Source: Hirsutella rhossiliensis
Lineage: Eukaryota; Ascomycota; Sordariomycetes; Hypocreales; Ophiocordycipitaceae
Length of the DNA stretch: 64,000 nucleotides
Reading direction: 5' to 3'
Assembly (NCBI RefSeq): GCF_020360975.1
Contig: NW_025408685.1
Span: 496,001 to 560,000 of the forward strand
Shown here: in pieces, positions 42,981 to 55,939 of the stretch
Position numbering within the stretch: the stretch's first letter is position 1
Layout of the letters: every line of letters starts with the position of its first letter
Position numbers and translations under genes: made by a program
The notes under the pieces: model-generated
Told to the model about the DNA's origin: nothing
Seen by the model: only the letters and a program-made list of their open reading frames with translations
The model's database searches: none

Positions 42981-45900
42981 GTTTTCCCCCCTAGCTATAG
43001 CCTGCCCCTGGGCATAGCTAATACTGCTTTAGGCTAGTAAGCGTATAGAGGAGGTTCTTAGCTCTATACTTCTCTCTTTACTTAAGGAAAGTAAGGGCCC
43101 TTTTAGGTCCCTAGGCTCTTTTAGACCTACTTAAGGAATAGGGGCCTAAAGAGGGGAAAGTCTTATAAGAAAGGGGGCCTTCTTAGAAGGGAAAAACCTA
43201 ATTAAATAAGGGGCCCTCTAAAGGGAAAAACCTCTTCCTTTTCTTTAGCTATAGACGTTACCTTCTTATACGAGCTATTAGCTCCTCTTATAAACTCTTA
43301 AGGCGGGCCTTTAAGGATAGCTTCTCTCGAACGTTTTCTAGCTTAATTTACTATAAAAAGACAGCTAGCTTCTACTTTAGTAAGGGCTTTATAAGACTAT
43401 TAGCTTTTATTAATACTGTTAGAACCTAACGGACGGAAATTAGTCCCCTTTAGACCTCTTAGCGTAACTAATACTAGTAAATATCGATATACTATAGCTA
43501 GGTCGATAGCTTACTATTTTCCTCTATAAGAATTTATATAGTCTATATATTATTATATTCTATAGCTAACGGGGACGGAATTTATAGTTATAAAGATATT
43601 AGTAGCCGGCTAAGGAAAATCGCTTCTTTTAACGCTTTTAAAAGAGCTAGTAGCTCTACCTCTATACTTAAAGTCGTAACGGTAGCTTACTTCGAAGCTC
43701 TCTAAGCAATAGTTCCTTTAAAAAGGGATATAATATACCCTTATAAGCTCTTTCTATCTAAGGAATTATCTATAAAGGACGAATCGCTCGAATAAAGGAA
43801 GATTTTAGTAGCTTATTTCCTTCCCTACCCTCCTAGGCGTAGACTATATAATCTTATTAAATAGAGATAAAGGATAGCTCTATCTATTACTTCTTAATGC
43901 CTAGGGCTAGGATTCTAGTTATGCTTAGCTAGCTAGGAGACCGTAAAAGAGATATCCGGTCTAGTAGAAATAGCTAAAAAAAGTAGGGAGCCTACCTTCT
44001 ATTAATATTAGTATTTCTCTTGCTCCCTAGCTTAAAAGGACGGATTAGGTAAAAGCTCTTTATTTAATATAGGCATAGAGGGAAGCTTCTTATTAAGGGA
44101 AGTAGGGAGGAATTTATAAGCGACCTTATCGATATAGGCGTCCTAGGTAAGCTAGATAGTCCGTTAGGACTTATTCCTAAGGATTTATATCCCTAGGAAC
44201 TACTTTAGCTCCCCTAGCTTAGTTATCTTATACCTTTATTATAGGCCTTATATAGCCTCCCTAGTAGTAGCTTCTTCCTCTTTTAGGTAGGCCTAGATAA
44301 TATTATCGACGTAGAAGAAGACCGTGATTTTACCCTTCTATATTATATACGGTTCCTAAGGGACTTTCTTAAAGCCTAGGGCTTCGAGGAACCTATTAAA
44401 TGCTATTACTAAAGAAGGGGTAATCTTTATAGTCCGTATAGAGCTTTCCTAAGCTATAGAACCTTTCCTAGCTATTAGAAGCTTAGTAGAAGGCATATAT
44501 AAATAACTTCTTCTTCTTCCTTAAGTAGGTAGTTAATAAAGGCGTTAACTATATCTATCTATTCGAGCTCGAGGTCGAATTCTACTACTATAGCTATAAG
44601 GGTCTAAAAAGACATCCCTACTAGGGTAGTTACCCTAGTAAGTAGATCCCCTTTTTCCTATTAATTCCTTTAAATAACTAGCCGGGCTTTATACTTTTAA
44701 AGGAAGCTATGTTTATTAGTCTTATAGATAAAGACCTACTTATAGCTAAGGACCTATTTTCCTCTTACTATTTTCTTAAGGACCTCTTCGAAAGACCCTA
44801 TCTCTTTATATAAGGCTAGGTAGTCTTTCTAGGCCTAGAAAAACTAGTTTTTAAAAGGATGTCTCTCTAGCTGCCTATAGTTTACTAGTAGGTCTAGGAG
44901 GTCTTTTTTATATACCTTCCTTGCTAATAGTAGCTTAAAAAGCCGGCCTACTATAAACGCTCTATAGGAACCGTCTTCTATTAGCGTTAGGTAGAAGTCG
45001 GAAAAACAATTAAAATAAGGGAGAGGTTAGTCTTCTTTCGTATCGGGCCCTATACCTTTCTTTACTTCTCGAAGTAGGGATAAAAAGGCAGCCGGGTAAT
45101 CCTTTAAGAGAGGTGCCTTTCCTACCCCCTTAAGGGTTAAGACGGGAAGACTAACTAAAAAAGCTACTTCTAGATCTTCTTCTTATTCTATAAGAGGAGG
45201 CGTAGGGAGGTAGGCGTATTCTAGCTCTCTTACTTTCTTATAGTCTCCTTCTTTATCTAGATTATCTAATCTAGTAGCTTCCTCTTCTTTAAAGTTAGCG
45301 TTATCCTTAACTACTTCGACGTCGGTTTCTTCTTTTATTTCCTCGTCTAGGACTTCTTCTTAAGACTATTAGGAAGGGGGGATTTAGATCTTCTAAATTA
45401 GCTAACGTTAAGAGAGTAAGAGGGCTATTAATCCTCTTTTAGTCGAAAAGCTAGATTCGTCGAAAATTATATCCCTAGTTAAAATAACCTTCTATAAAAG
45501 AGGAATCTAGATCTAGAAGATATTTATAGAATTATAACTAACGAGGTAACTAATAAAGGCTCTCGGATTAAGCTTTCTTTTCTTCTTCCTTTTTAGCTAT
45601 ATATTAGTAGTTATTGCGTATGCCTTATAGCTATAGGTACGAAGGTAGGCTAGTAAGGCCCTCTTCTTTATAAAGAGCTTAAGGGGGGATTTCTAATTTA
45701 TTCCTTAGGTCTTAAAAAGGGTCTCTAGGTCCCTATAGTCCCTTAGTCCCCTAGGGTCCCTTAGGGTCCGGTTCTAAAGGTAATAGGCGGTCTTAACGAC
45801 TTCCCTCTAAAGGTCGTATAGAAGCCTTATAGTAAGTCTTATCGTATAGGCCCTTTCTATTATAGTACCCCCTAATCTTTCTGCCCCTCCGTTCTAGGCC

Positions 45901-47848
45901 TAGGTATTCGGTGCCGATAGGAGGGGTTAAATGCCCCTTTTTCGAAGCTAATTTAAGATATCCTTCGTAAATAGCTCTCTATTAAACTATATCTTCTTTA
46001 CCTTATAGCTAAAGTAGGATTTTATCTAGTTAACGAAGTCCTAGAGGTAGACTAGTTATACTTACTTAGGTAGGTCTATAAGAAATAGGGGAAAACTATC
46101 CCTAAAAAAGCGTCTATAAAAAACATTACCCTAACGAAGCTTTCCTAATCCTTAGAGATATCGGTCTAATCGACCTAAATTTCCTTATACGGCTAGTCCG
46201 GCTATATTAGGGTCCGTCTAGAAATTCGTCTACTAGTCTTCCTTTAGCTATAGTATTCGTATTCGACGGTCTTTAGGCCCCTTATTCGTACGCCCTATTA
46301 TTAGCCTAGCTTATATAAAGCTAGGGGGCCCGGGTAACTAAGTCGTGCGTACTAAAGAAGACCGTCTCCTTAGGCTGCCGGAAGAGGGTCCTTTAAACCT
46401 ACCCTCTTAGTAGGGAAAGCTAACTTCTTAAGTAATTCCTTCTTAAGGATAGGTCGAATTCGAGAATAAATTAACCGAATTTTTCCTCTATAAGCCCGAT
46501 AGTCTGATTCTTCTAGACTAGCCTTATAGGCTTAGACGTCGTATCTTAAAAGATCCCTTTCTTTTAAAGAAAGCGGAAGGAAATTAGGCTCGTTAAAAAT
46601 CAAGGGTAAAAGCTACCCTTTTCGTCGAAGAATTTATATAGATCCGTTAGGTAATTTTATCGTGAAATTTACCCTTCCGTATCCCTCTATCCGTATAGTT
46701 AATTCCCCGGTAATAAGATATTCCCTTCGTGCCTTCTTAAAGGACCGGAATCGTAAGAGTATATTATAGATATCGAGGGAAGCACTAAAGTTAAGGATAG
46801 CTGATTTTCGTAGGGGATAGTTAGAGGGTCCTAATAGTTAGTTTTAGCCTTATTAATCTATAGGGAAGATAAAGGCTAGATTTACTATACTAACGATTTT
46901 TCCTTAAATTTACGGCTCGAATAAGGGCAGCGGCGTTTATTACTATTTCTTAGTAACCTAAATCTCGTCTATCTTCTTCTATAACGAGGGGTCCTCCTTA
47001 GAGACTATTATACTATTTCTCGTAGTCTCTTTAAAGGGTTAACTCCTTTAGGTCGGTTTTCCTTAAAGACCTACTAGCAGTCCTCTAGCCGATGGGGCTT
47101 TTTATATACTTAATAGGTAGGTCGATTCCTCCTCGTTCGTTTCTTCGAGGAATCCTTATCCTAGTCTAGAAGGTCTACTTAAAAACCCCCCCTTTTTACC
47201 CCTTATTGCTAATATTAACGAGGTTCGATTTCGACTAGTTCCCTGATTTTTCGACTAACGGACTAAAAGGTTTATTAAGGGACTAGTCGGGCCGGACTAA
47301 TAAATAAGACCGGGCCTAGAGTAAAAGGCGGAGCCGGGGCCGGGACTAGGGCAGTCGTTAAAAACGGGGTTAAGGCTCTTAGGGAGGAGCTAAAGGAGCA
47401 ACAGCCGCAGCAGCAGCGGGAGCCATAGCAGTAGGCTGCAGCAGCTAGGGCAGCAGGTCGAGCCGTCTAGGTCGAGTGCTAGCTATAAAGGAATAAGACT
47501 GCTTACTATTATACTCTAGTAGCCTCTTCGTTTAGTTCTAGCTAGCCTCTCGAAAGATAGTTAAGTAACCGTTACTAATAGGCTTTATTAATAGAGATAT
47601 ATCCTATAGCTACTAGCCGGAAAGAGCTTCTATAAGGAAGTATTAGTTAGCTTCCTTAAGGATTTCTTCCTACTTAGCTAGCTACGAAGAAGCTAGTAGG
47701 TTCCTAGTAGAAAAGGCTCCTAGGTATACTATATAGGTCTTCCTAATACGGTTAGTTATATAGCCCCTTAAGGGAGCTATCGAGGTCTCGAGCTTTAAAA
47801 GCTACTACCTAGGAGTCTCTTCCTCTTAAAGAGTAATTAGCTTTACGG

Positions 47849-48070
47849 TGTTACGGCCAGGCACATACGAGCCTTGACGGCTATAAAGATGTATTGGCAC
47901 TATGAACAAAGACTCAAAGCTAAGGAGCAAGAAAGGAAGACTAGACTACACGACCGAGCGGGCCCTTATATAGACACGAGGTCGCGCGTGGGCACGTGAT
48001 GCTGCTTGGGCACGTGACACTGGTGAGGTGCTGCGCTGGCGGCTCTACGCTGGCGCCCAGGGTCGTGACA
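47849..48070. repeat. Un-RIPed solo LTR with TSD TACGG
   Basis: A 222-bp TG...CA segment (TGTTACGGCC to GGTCGTGACA) has normal base composition, rich in CA and TG, inside AT-rich mutated DNA. TACGG occurs immediately on both sides (47844-47848 and 48071-48075). The retroelement family is unknown, since no matching internal region is in the window. It inserted after the surrounding copia element was mutated. Confidence 0.9.
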
Positions 48071-48552
48071 TACGGCACTAATAGATTCCGTTATCGCCGT
48101 ACGTATAGTAGTTAGTAGCTTCGTCTCGTAAAGGTATTCCTTACGGTAACTCTCGTAGTTACCTAAGGTAGCAGAAAAAGCTCTCTATTATATAGAGGTT
48201 AGCTTAGAGAAGAGGACGCTCCTCTATAAATTCCGTTGCCCTAGGATAAAGAGGGGGCTCGAGAGGGTCCTACTTATTAAAGAAGACTAAATTATAAATA
48301 GTTCTATCTATACGAGCCTATAGCTCCTTTACCTACTTATCCTAATCTTAGGGCTCTATAAGAATCGTCTTATAGACCGTAGGGATAGTAGAGTCGGATT
48401 TTATTATTATTATAGGGAAGGGTAGAAAAGTTAGGTAAAAATCGGCTTTTCTAGTAAGAGGGGTAAAGGAAGCTATAGGGATATAAGAAAGGTGCCTTTA
48501 TAGCAGCCGGAAGGTATAGGAATTCTATTCCTCCTAGGCTTATAACTCTCAG

Positions 48553-48800
48553 AGAGATATAAGAAGTATATAAAAATATATAAAGGTAAAATTAAAAGTA
48601 AGGGTTAGATAGGTAAGGAAGAGATATTTAATTCTTATAAAGGTAGTAATTAAGGTAAGGAGTAATTATTATATTGCCTTAATTCTCCTTCTTTCCTTTA
48701 TCTAACGCCCCTCTTTATACCTATTTAGTATCTTAATTAATAAAGAAGATCCTACTTAAAGAAGCTACTAATATCCTTTTAACTACCAAGCTTTTTACCG
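48553..48800 (-). repeat. LTR of the partly RIP-mutated copia (5-prime in coding sense)
   Basis: It is the second copy of the LTR; differences from 42734-42980 are mostly C/T and G/A. Confidence 0.72.
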
Positions 48801-51061
48801 GTTTTTCTCCTCCTTTCTAGCCGTTACCGGTATATCTATCTTATCTCTTACTACCTTTATAAGAAGCTATCGCTACTTCTACTTCCCCTTATGCCCCTAC
48901 CCTCCTCTCTATACCTCTTTTTAGCTCCTTCTTTAAAACCTATTTTTTTAGCTTCCTAGGTCCCTCGTACTAAGAGATATCTCTAAGAACTATAAAATTA
49001 AGCTATGCTTCGCGATATTTATATATATATAACGTATACCTCTCCTCCTTATAAACTAAGCTATAGGGCGCTGCTTTAAAGGGGGCGCTTTAATATAGCT
49101 TTACTTCCTATAGTACTATTAGGTTAAAGCTAGCTTAGTAGTAAAGCGCTAACTAAGCTAGCTTATATCTCTTTATATATTTTAAAATAGTACTTTTAGT
49201 TATATATAAGTAAGTTAAGGTAAAAGGGGTTATCTATAAAAGGAAGGAGGCGCTTTATCTCTTAGCGCTTCTTTATTTACTATACCTACGAATATCGTTT
49301 ATACTTAGTTCGGCCTCCTTAGCCTTACTAGCTAGTAGGTATCTTAAGCTTAACCTCTTATCTTAGCGCGGTCTACTTAGTCCTTACTTTTAGACTACGG
49401 TCGATTTAGGAGCGCCCTAGGTTTTAATAGTAAGGAGTACCTATTACTTAGCGTATATCTAGGTACTCGCGAACTATTATAGTTATTATAAGTAGTTTTC
49501 CCTTACCTTTTCCTAGGCTTTATTTACTATAAGGTAAGTCTAGGTTAATAATAAGTAGTCCCTTTAATATAAAATATAGTTATAAAGGATTTTACCCTTC
49601 TTAGCCTTATATTTATCCTTACCTTTATTATATACTATACTTTTATATTAGCTATAAAGTTATATTAATATATACTACTTAGCGATATAGCTATATTTAT
49701 AGTAGTTATAGTACCTTTATAGTTAGACTAACTTATTATAAGGTTTATATTAAAAGATTTATACTTTAAGGACTAAGCTTAGGTTATAAAGCTTATTAGC
49801 CTTTTTTAAGCTACTAACCTTAATAAGTATAGTTATTACTATCGATATCTTAAATTAAGGGTATAGCGCTTAAGCTTAAAGGACCTTAACTTTATTTACC
49901 TCTATAATCTTATAGAGTAATCGCTCCTTATTTACTATCGCTACCCTTAAAAGGATATTCTTAGCGACTACTATATAGGCGCGGTAGGTAATTATAGCCT
50001 CTAGTTTAAATACGGCCTTAACTTAGCCTTAGTCCCTTTAATAGGCTCTCGCCGTAGTATTAAATATAACCGCGATATCTCCGCTTTAAAGGCGCCTCGC
50101 CGCTATAGCGCTTATAGCTTTTAAGGCTATATTTACCGCCTTTACTATATCCTTTAGTTTATAGCTTAGGATTTTAGGCGGTGCCCTTATAAGGACTATA
50201 ATAATCTTACGTTTATAATATAGTAGGACTTATTTTACTATAGCTTTATATTAAGTCGGTCCCTTAGTTTTAGTTATAACCGTAGCCTAGGTTCGCTTAG
50301 GGCCCCTAGGCCAAAGCGATACCTAAGTAGAGTTTTTCCTTAACTACCTCCTTAATAGTATCTTAGATTATTATCTTAAAGCTCTTATCTACGTAAAGTA
50401 CCGCTAATAACGTGCTACTAGCGCGCTTTTACCTTAGAAAGCTATTCGACTACTACCTATACCTTATTAAACTATACGCTTAAGATAAAGCCCGCGAGTT
50501 CGTTATATACTACTTTTTCTATAGGGTCGCTTAGCGCTTAGGCTAGTATTATATCGCTACTTTAGGTTTATTAACTCGCCCTATTAAGGTATATAAATTT
50601 AAGTAGCGTCTCTTTACGCTATATACTTTAATTAAGCTTAGTATATTAAGGGCCGCTACTATATCTACCTACCCCTTAGCCTTAGTATAGTATTATTACT
50701 AATAGTAATTAATACTATTAAATTAATTCTTAGTATTAGTTAGTGTTTTAGTTATAATATATACCTACTACCTATTATAAGCGTATATTAGTTTTATAAG
50801 AAGTTTTTTCTTTATATAATTAAGCGTAGTATTAAGTATTATTTAAAGTTATACTTCTTTAAAAGCTAAGTAAGGGTATAATATAAAGGCTTTTACTTTA
50901 TCTAGGCCTAAACTAAGGTCTAAGCTAAGTCTATAAATAAGCGGCCTTTATACTTATATAAGCTAGGCCTATACTTTTCTTTCTTTTCCCTTTTATAGAT
51001 TATTAACCTTTTTTTAATAGACTATACTTTAGCTTATACCTTTACTTACTTTATAATATTA
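48801..51061. other. Unassigned RIP-mutated AT-rich DNA
   Basis: There is no open frame. Base composition and CA/TG depletion indicate a mutated repeat. It could be the 5-prime part of the LINE at 39031-42733 separated by the copia insertion, but I could not confirm a motif. Confidence 0.45.
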
Positions 51062-51549
51062 TTATAACTATAGTTAGCGGGCGTAAGAGAGCTAGCTATA
51101 TTTACGTAATAAAGCAGCTTGGAATAATAGTTAGGACGAGAAGTTACTTAAGCTTAGCTTACTTAGAGCGTATATAAGCTAAGTAAGCCTTATATAAATA
51201 GATTACTACTTAGGAGTATAGCTTACTAGTAAGCTATAGTAAGCTATAAAGGGGATTATAGCTAGGACCGTAATCTAAGGATAGTCTCTATAAGTATATA
51301 TAGCTACCTACTTTTACTCCTTTAGATAGATAGCTCTCTAGCTTTTAATATATTATAATTATTACGATCTTTATTACGATCTTATCTTTAATTCCGATTA
51401 CTTAATTACTTAGTTATAGTCTATAGTCTACGACCTCTAACTTATTACTAATATAATATACTTATTATTACTTAGACTACGCCTTATTATATCTACTAAT
51501 ATAAACCCCTTAATAGGTTTATCCCTTAAAAATAATACTAGTTATTATA
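51062..51549 (+). repeat. 5-prime LTR of the chromovirus
   Basis: It matches 58440-58929 throughout (GTTAGCGGGC, TTAGGACGAGAAGTTACTTA, CTACTTTTACTCC). The 250-bp second half also matches 38771-39027. Confidence 0.85.
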
Positions 51550-52520
51550 TATTAAAAGCTCTTATTTAGTATAATACTATATTACTTTAAGTAATATCGT
51601 AACTATTAATATACCTATATAGTATACTAGATTAACTAACTCTAAAGCTACTATATTGCCTTAGGATATAATATATAAAATTATCGCCCTTTAATATAAG
51701 GTATAGTTACTTAGGAATAAAAGAAGTAATAAATAAGTTAGGGACCTTAGAAAAGTAGTTAAACTAAAATAGCTAGGATTATTTAATAGTACTTATAGTA
51801 TACTTTAAGACTTTCTTACTTAACTTAAAGCCTACTATTAGTTTTACCTTACTAAACTTTTAAACTTAGTTAAAAGGTACTCTACGTAGGAAATTATTTA
51901 TTTAAAACGGTACTCGCTTAGTTTAAACCTATTATAAAGGACTTTCTTAATAACTAACTAGCGTAATAAGATAATAAGATAGATAAAGTCTTTACTAGTT
52001 TTTAAGGATTTAAAGAAGCTATTATAAGGGTATTTAAAATAACTAATAAGGAATAAAAAGCTAAATAAAAACTTTAAGAACTTTAATAAAGGATCTTAGT
52101 ATTAAATTATACTATAAAGTTCTATTAAATTACCTTAAAGCTTAATTAGGATAATAAACCTCTTATATTACGATTCTACGATAGGCTTAAAAAAGAAGTT
52201 AAGGATAAGCTTTATAAGGAAAATCGACCTAATAACCTCTTAGACTATATTACTATAGTAATATAAATCGATAATAGATAGTATATATAACGCTAAGAAA
52301 AGAAATAAGGAAGAGGAAACTAAAACCCTTCTTATAAGAATAACTTTAACTAACGCGCTAACTATAAAAAAAAGTATAAAACTCTTATTACTTATACTTA
52401 TATAACTAACCTAAGTAAGATAAATCTAAATATAATATAGAAAAGTAAAAGAAAGTATTTTAATTATAGGAAACTTAAATATTACTTTAAAGAATATAAA
52501 TAACCTTATAAGGAGAAGAA
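51550..52520 (+). pseudogene. RIP-mutated Gag with fossil CCHC zinc knuckle
   Basis: At 52453-52497 the plus strand reads KYFNYRKLKYYFKEY. The spacing fits a CCHC knuckle whose three Cys and one His have all become Tyr and whose two Gly have become Arg and Lys, every change being a RIP-type transition. Upstream sequence is Gag-like only by position. Confidence 0.7.
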
Positions 52521-54099
52521 AACTTACTAGGTACTAGCCTTAAAAGGTAAGAAATACCTAAACGCTATTAATAAATAGGAACTAAAGTATAAACTCCTTA
52601 ATTAAACTATATACTATAATAACGAATATATAGTATACTTAAGTAATAAGAACGGTATTAAATAGTTCTTAAAGCTATTAAAGAAGACCCTTATAATAAT
52701 ATAATAAAGGGATCTTAAAATATAGAAATAAGTTAAATTTATAGAACTAAAATACTCTTATCTTAAAAGAGTCTCTTAAAACTAAATTAAGAAGAATAGT
52801 AAACGATTCTAAGAAGATATATAAAATAAAAATCGATAATAACGATAAGTAGTCTATAAATAATATAATAAAGAAGATATAAATATAGCCCTTATACTTA
52901 TAAAACTTAGATAATAACCTAAGGAGGAATAATAAAGTATCGATAATATAAGCTCTAAAAAATAAGAAATACCTAGAGAAATAAAAGATAAGAATAAACT
53001 TATACTACTACCCTTACTATTAAGGGAAAATACTATAATTAAAAAATACGCTCTATACTTTAAAGAATTTAAAGAAATACTTAAAATTAAAACCTAATAA
53101 ATACCTTAAATTCTTATAAAAAACTAATAAGCTATATTAATTTAATATTAACTAGTACTATATAAAGGAGACTATACTATAGCTATTACTATAGTTAATA
53201 CTTTTATAGCTTTATAATAAGAATAATAACTATAAGGAGAATTTAAAGATAATCTATAAATACTACTTACTTATAAGTATTATAAGTATATTTTATAAAT
53301 ATTATACGTTTACCTAAATTATATAATATACTTTTAGATAAAGGTATAATACGACGCCTTCTTAGTTAGGTTTAAAAGATAAGTACTTTTAAAACCCTAC
53401 TTAAGTATAGAACTAAACTACTAGAAAATTAATTAACGCTACTTAAACGACTAAGTTATATTATTAGAACCTAATTATAGTACGCTACTTAAATACCGCG
53501 ATAATTATAAATTATTAACGAGATATCTTTTAAAGATATATAAAATCTATAAATATACTAAAATAAAGGAATAATATAGCGCTACTTACTTTAAGGTATC
53601 TAAACCCTTAATCTTTTAAAGACTTATATAATAAGTTAAATAAAATAAAGAAGATTATAATAAATATATATACTTAAACTATAGAGTTTATAAATATAAA
53701 AAAGTATAAGTATAGTATAAACGATATAATAGTATACTAAAAGATTATTAGTAATATATATAAAGGCTATAAGCTATATTTAACTAAGGAAATATTAATA
53801 TAGAAATACTATATAAAAAATAAAAAGACGCTAAATAAAAACTTAACCTTTAGTATAAAAATAAATAGAATTATAAAGTATAGTATATAATTAACTATAA
53901 AGTAATATAATATAAATAATATAGCGTTAAGAAATAAGAAATCTTTAATTAGCTATAAGAAATTAGTCTCTTAAGCCTTAATACGATACTACGTAACGAA
54001 AATATAAAGAAATAATATTAATAATAAATTAAAGAAGAATACCTAAATAAAATAAATAAAAACTAAGTAAAAAAATAAGGTACGCTATCTATAAAAGGG

Positions 54100-55720
54100 T
54101 TATAGACTAGTATAATATAATAAGATTTAAGGACCCTATATATAGTAACGGTAAGCTATAGTAACTAAATAGTATTAGATATCTAAATCGCGGGATATTA
54201 TATATATATACTTTTAGACTATAGCGCGATAAGTAATTACGTTTTACTTAAAGTTATTAATTATTACCGACTTATATATAAATATAAGAAAGATCTATAT
54301 AAACTTATAAATATTAAAGGAGAAGCCTTTAACTATAATAATAGAATTATTAATATAGAGATTAATTACCTTAATATTAATATCTAGGGCTATAATAAAT
54401 AAGTTAACTTTAATATTATAAATATTAAAGAATATAACCTTATACTAAGGCTTTTATAGCTATAGGAGAGCAACCTACTAATTAACTAAAAAACTAGCTA
54501 GCTACGTTAAAATAAAAATATAAGTTTCTAAGACTAATAGATTTAAAAGAAAGTAAAATTTTATAATAATTTAGCTATTAAATAAGATAAAAAAGATAAC
54601 CGTTTAAGTAAATTATTATAGGCTTTAGTAATATAAACGAAAATAATAACTAAACTAATAGATATAATAAAATTAACTAATAAGACCTATATACTAACTA
54701 ATATAGCTATATAACTTAGTATTTAATATAAATAGAATAAAGGATATAATATAAAGATCTAAAAAGTTATTACTACTTTAAGGAAAGACCTTAAATAAAT
54801 TAATAAAGAGCTTAAGTTAAAAGAAACTAGCTCTTAAAAAAAAGAATAAAGCTTATAAGATAAAATAAAGAATATCCCTTAGGAATACCGGAAATATAAT
54901 AAACTCTTTAAGGAAGAACTTAAGATAGGGTTACTTAAATATAGCTAATAAGACTATAAAATTTATCTTAAGGATAAAATAACGCTAATATTTTATAAGA
55001 TCTATAACCTAAATAAAAATTAACTATAAACGCTATATAACTACCTTAATAAGAATCTATAAAAGGGATATATATAAACGTTAATATTTAAAGTAAGCTA
55101 CTTAGTTATATTTATTTTAAAGAAAAACGGTAAACTATAACTAGTTATCGACTATAAACGCTTAAACGATATTATAATAAAGGACTAAATACTATTACTA
55201 CTTATATTAAAACTATAAAATTAACTATATAGTAAAAAATAGTTTATAGCCTTTAACCTTAAAGGCGCCTATAACTTAATATATATAAAAAAGGGATATA
55301 AATAGATAATAGCCTTTAAAACGAAATTCGGACTATTTAAATATCTAATAATACTATTTAGACTTATAAATATACTAGCTACCTTTTAATAGATAATTAA
55401 TAATATCCTATATAAATACTTAAATATCTTTATAGTAGTATACTTAGATAATATCCTAATCTTCTTAGATACCTTAGAAGAATATAAGGAATATATCTAT
55501 AAGGTACTCTATATACTTTAGAATATAAAGTTATTAGTTAAACTAAAGAAAAGTAAGTTCTATATATAGAAAGTAGACTTTCTTAGATATACGATCTTAC
55601 TAAGAGAGATATAAATATAATAAGATAAGATTAACTTAGTTAAAGAATAGCTAACGTTAAAGAACATTAAGGATATATAAAGTTTCCTAGGATTTATAAA
55701 CTACTATTAACGATTTATTA
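54100..55720 (+). pseudogene. RIP-mutated protease and reverse transcriptase
   Basis: The protease active site is visible at 54211-54246 as LLDYSAISNYVL. RT blocks: LVIDYKRLND (about 55140), FNLKGAYNLIYIKKGY (about 55255), LFRLINILATF followed by stop (about 55360) and YLDNILIF at 55441-55464, the YLDD motif with the second Asp changed to Asn. Trp codons appear as TAG. Confidence 0.8.
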
Positions 55721-55939
55721 AAGACTATAGAAATATTATAGTATTACTATATAACTTAATAAAGAAGGAAAAAGAATTTATATAAGATAATAAAGCTAAT
55801 AAAGCTTTTAAATATATTAAGACTACGATTATATAAGAACTAGTCTTAACTACCTTTAATTTAAAATAATAAATTAAACTTAAAACTAATATATTAGACT
55901 TTACTTTAAGAGTATAAATTAAATAAAAGGATAATAAAG

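Larger units (their letters stand above)
42734..48800 (-). mobile_element. Partly RIP-mutated copia element
   Basis: Direct LTR-like repeats lie at 42734-42980 and 48553-48800 (shared AGAGATATAAGAAGTATATA and AAGAAGATCCTACTTAAAGA). Between them, minus-strand sequence near 44290-44318 reads FYVDNII-stop-AY, fitting the copia RT YVDD motif with one D to N and W to stop change. Near 44570 the sequence VEFDLELE, then IDIVNAF, matches the copia RT palm. Residual CA and TG dinucleotides are more frequent than in the neighbours. A run of purines on the minus strand next to the left LTR (GGGGGGAAAA) fits a polypurine tract. The solo LTR at 47849-48070 is nested in it. Confidence 0.75.
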
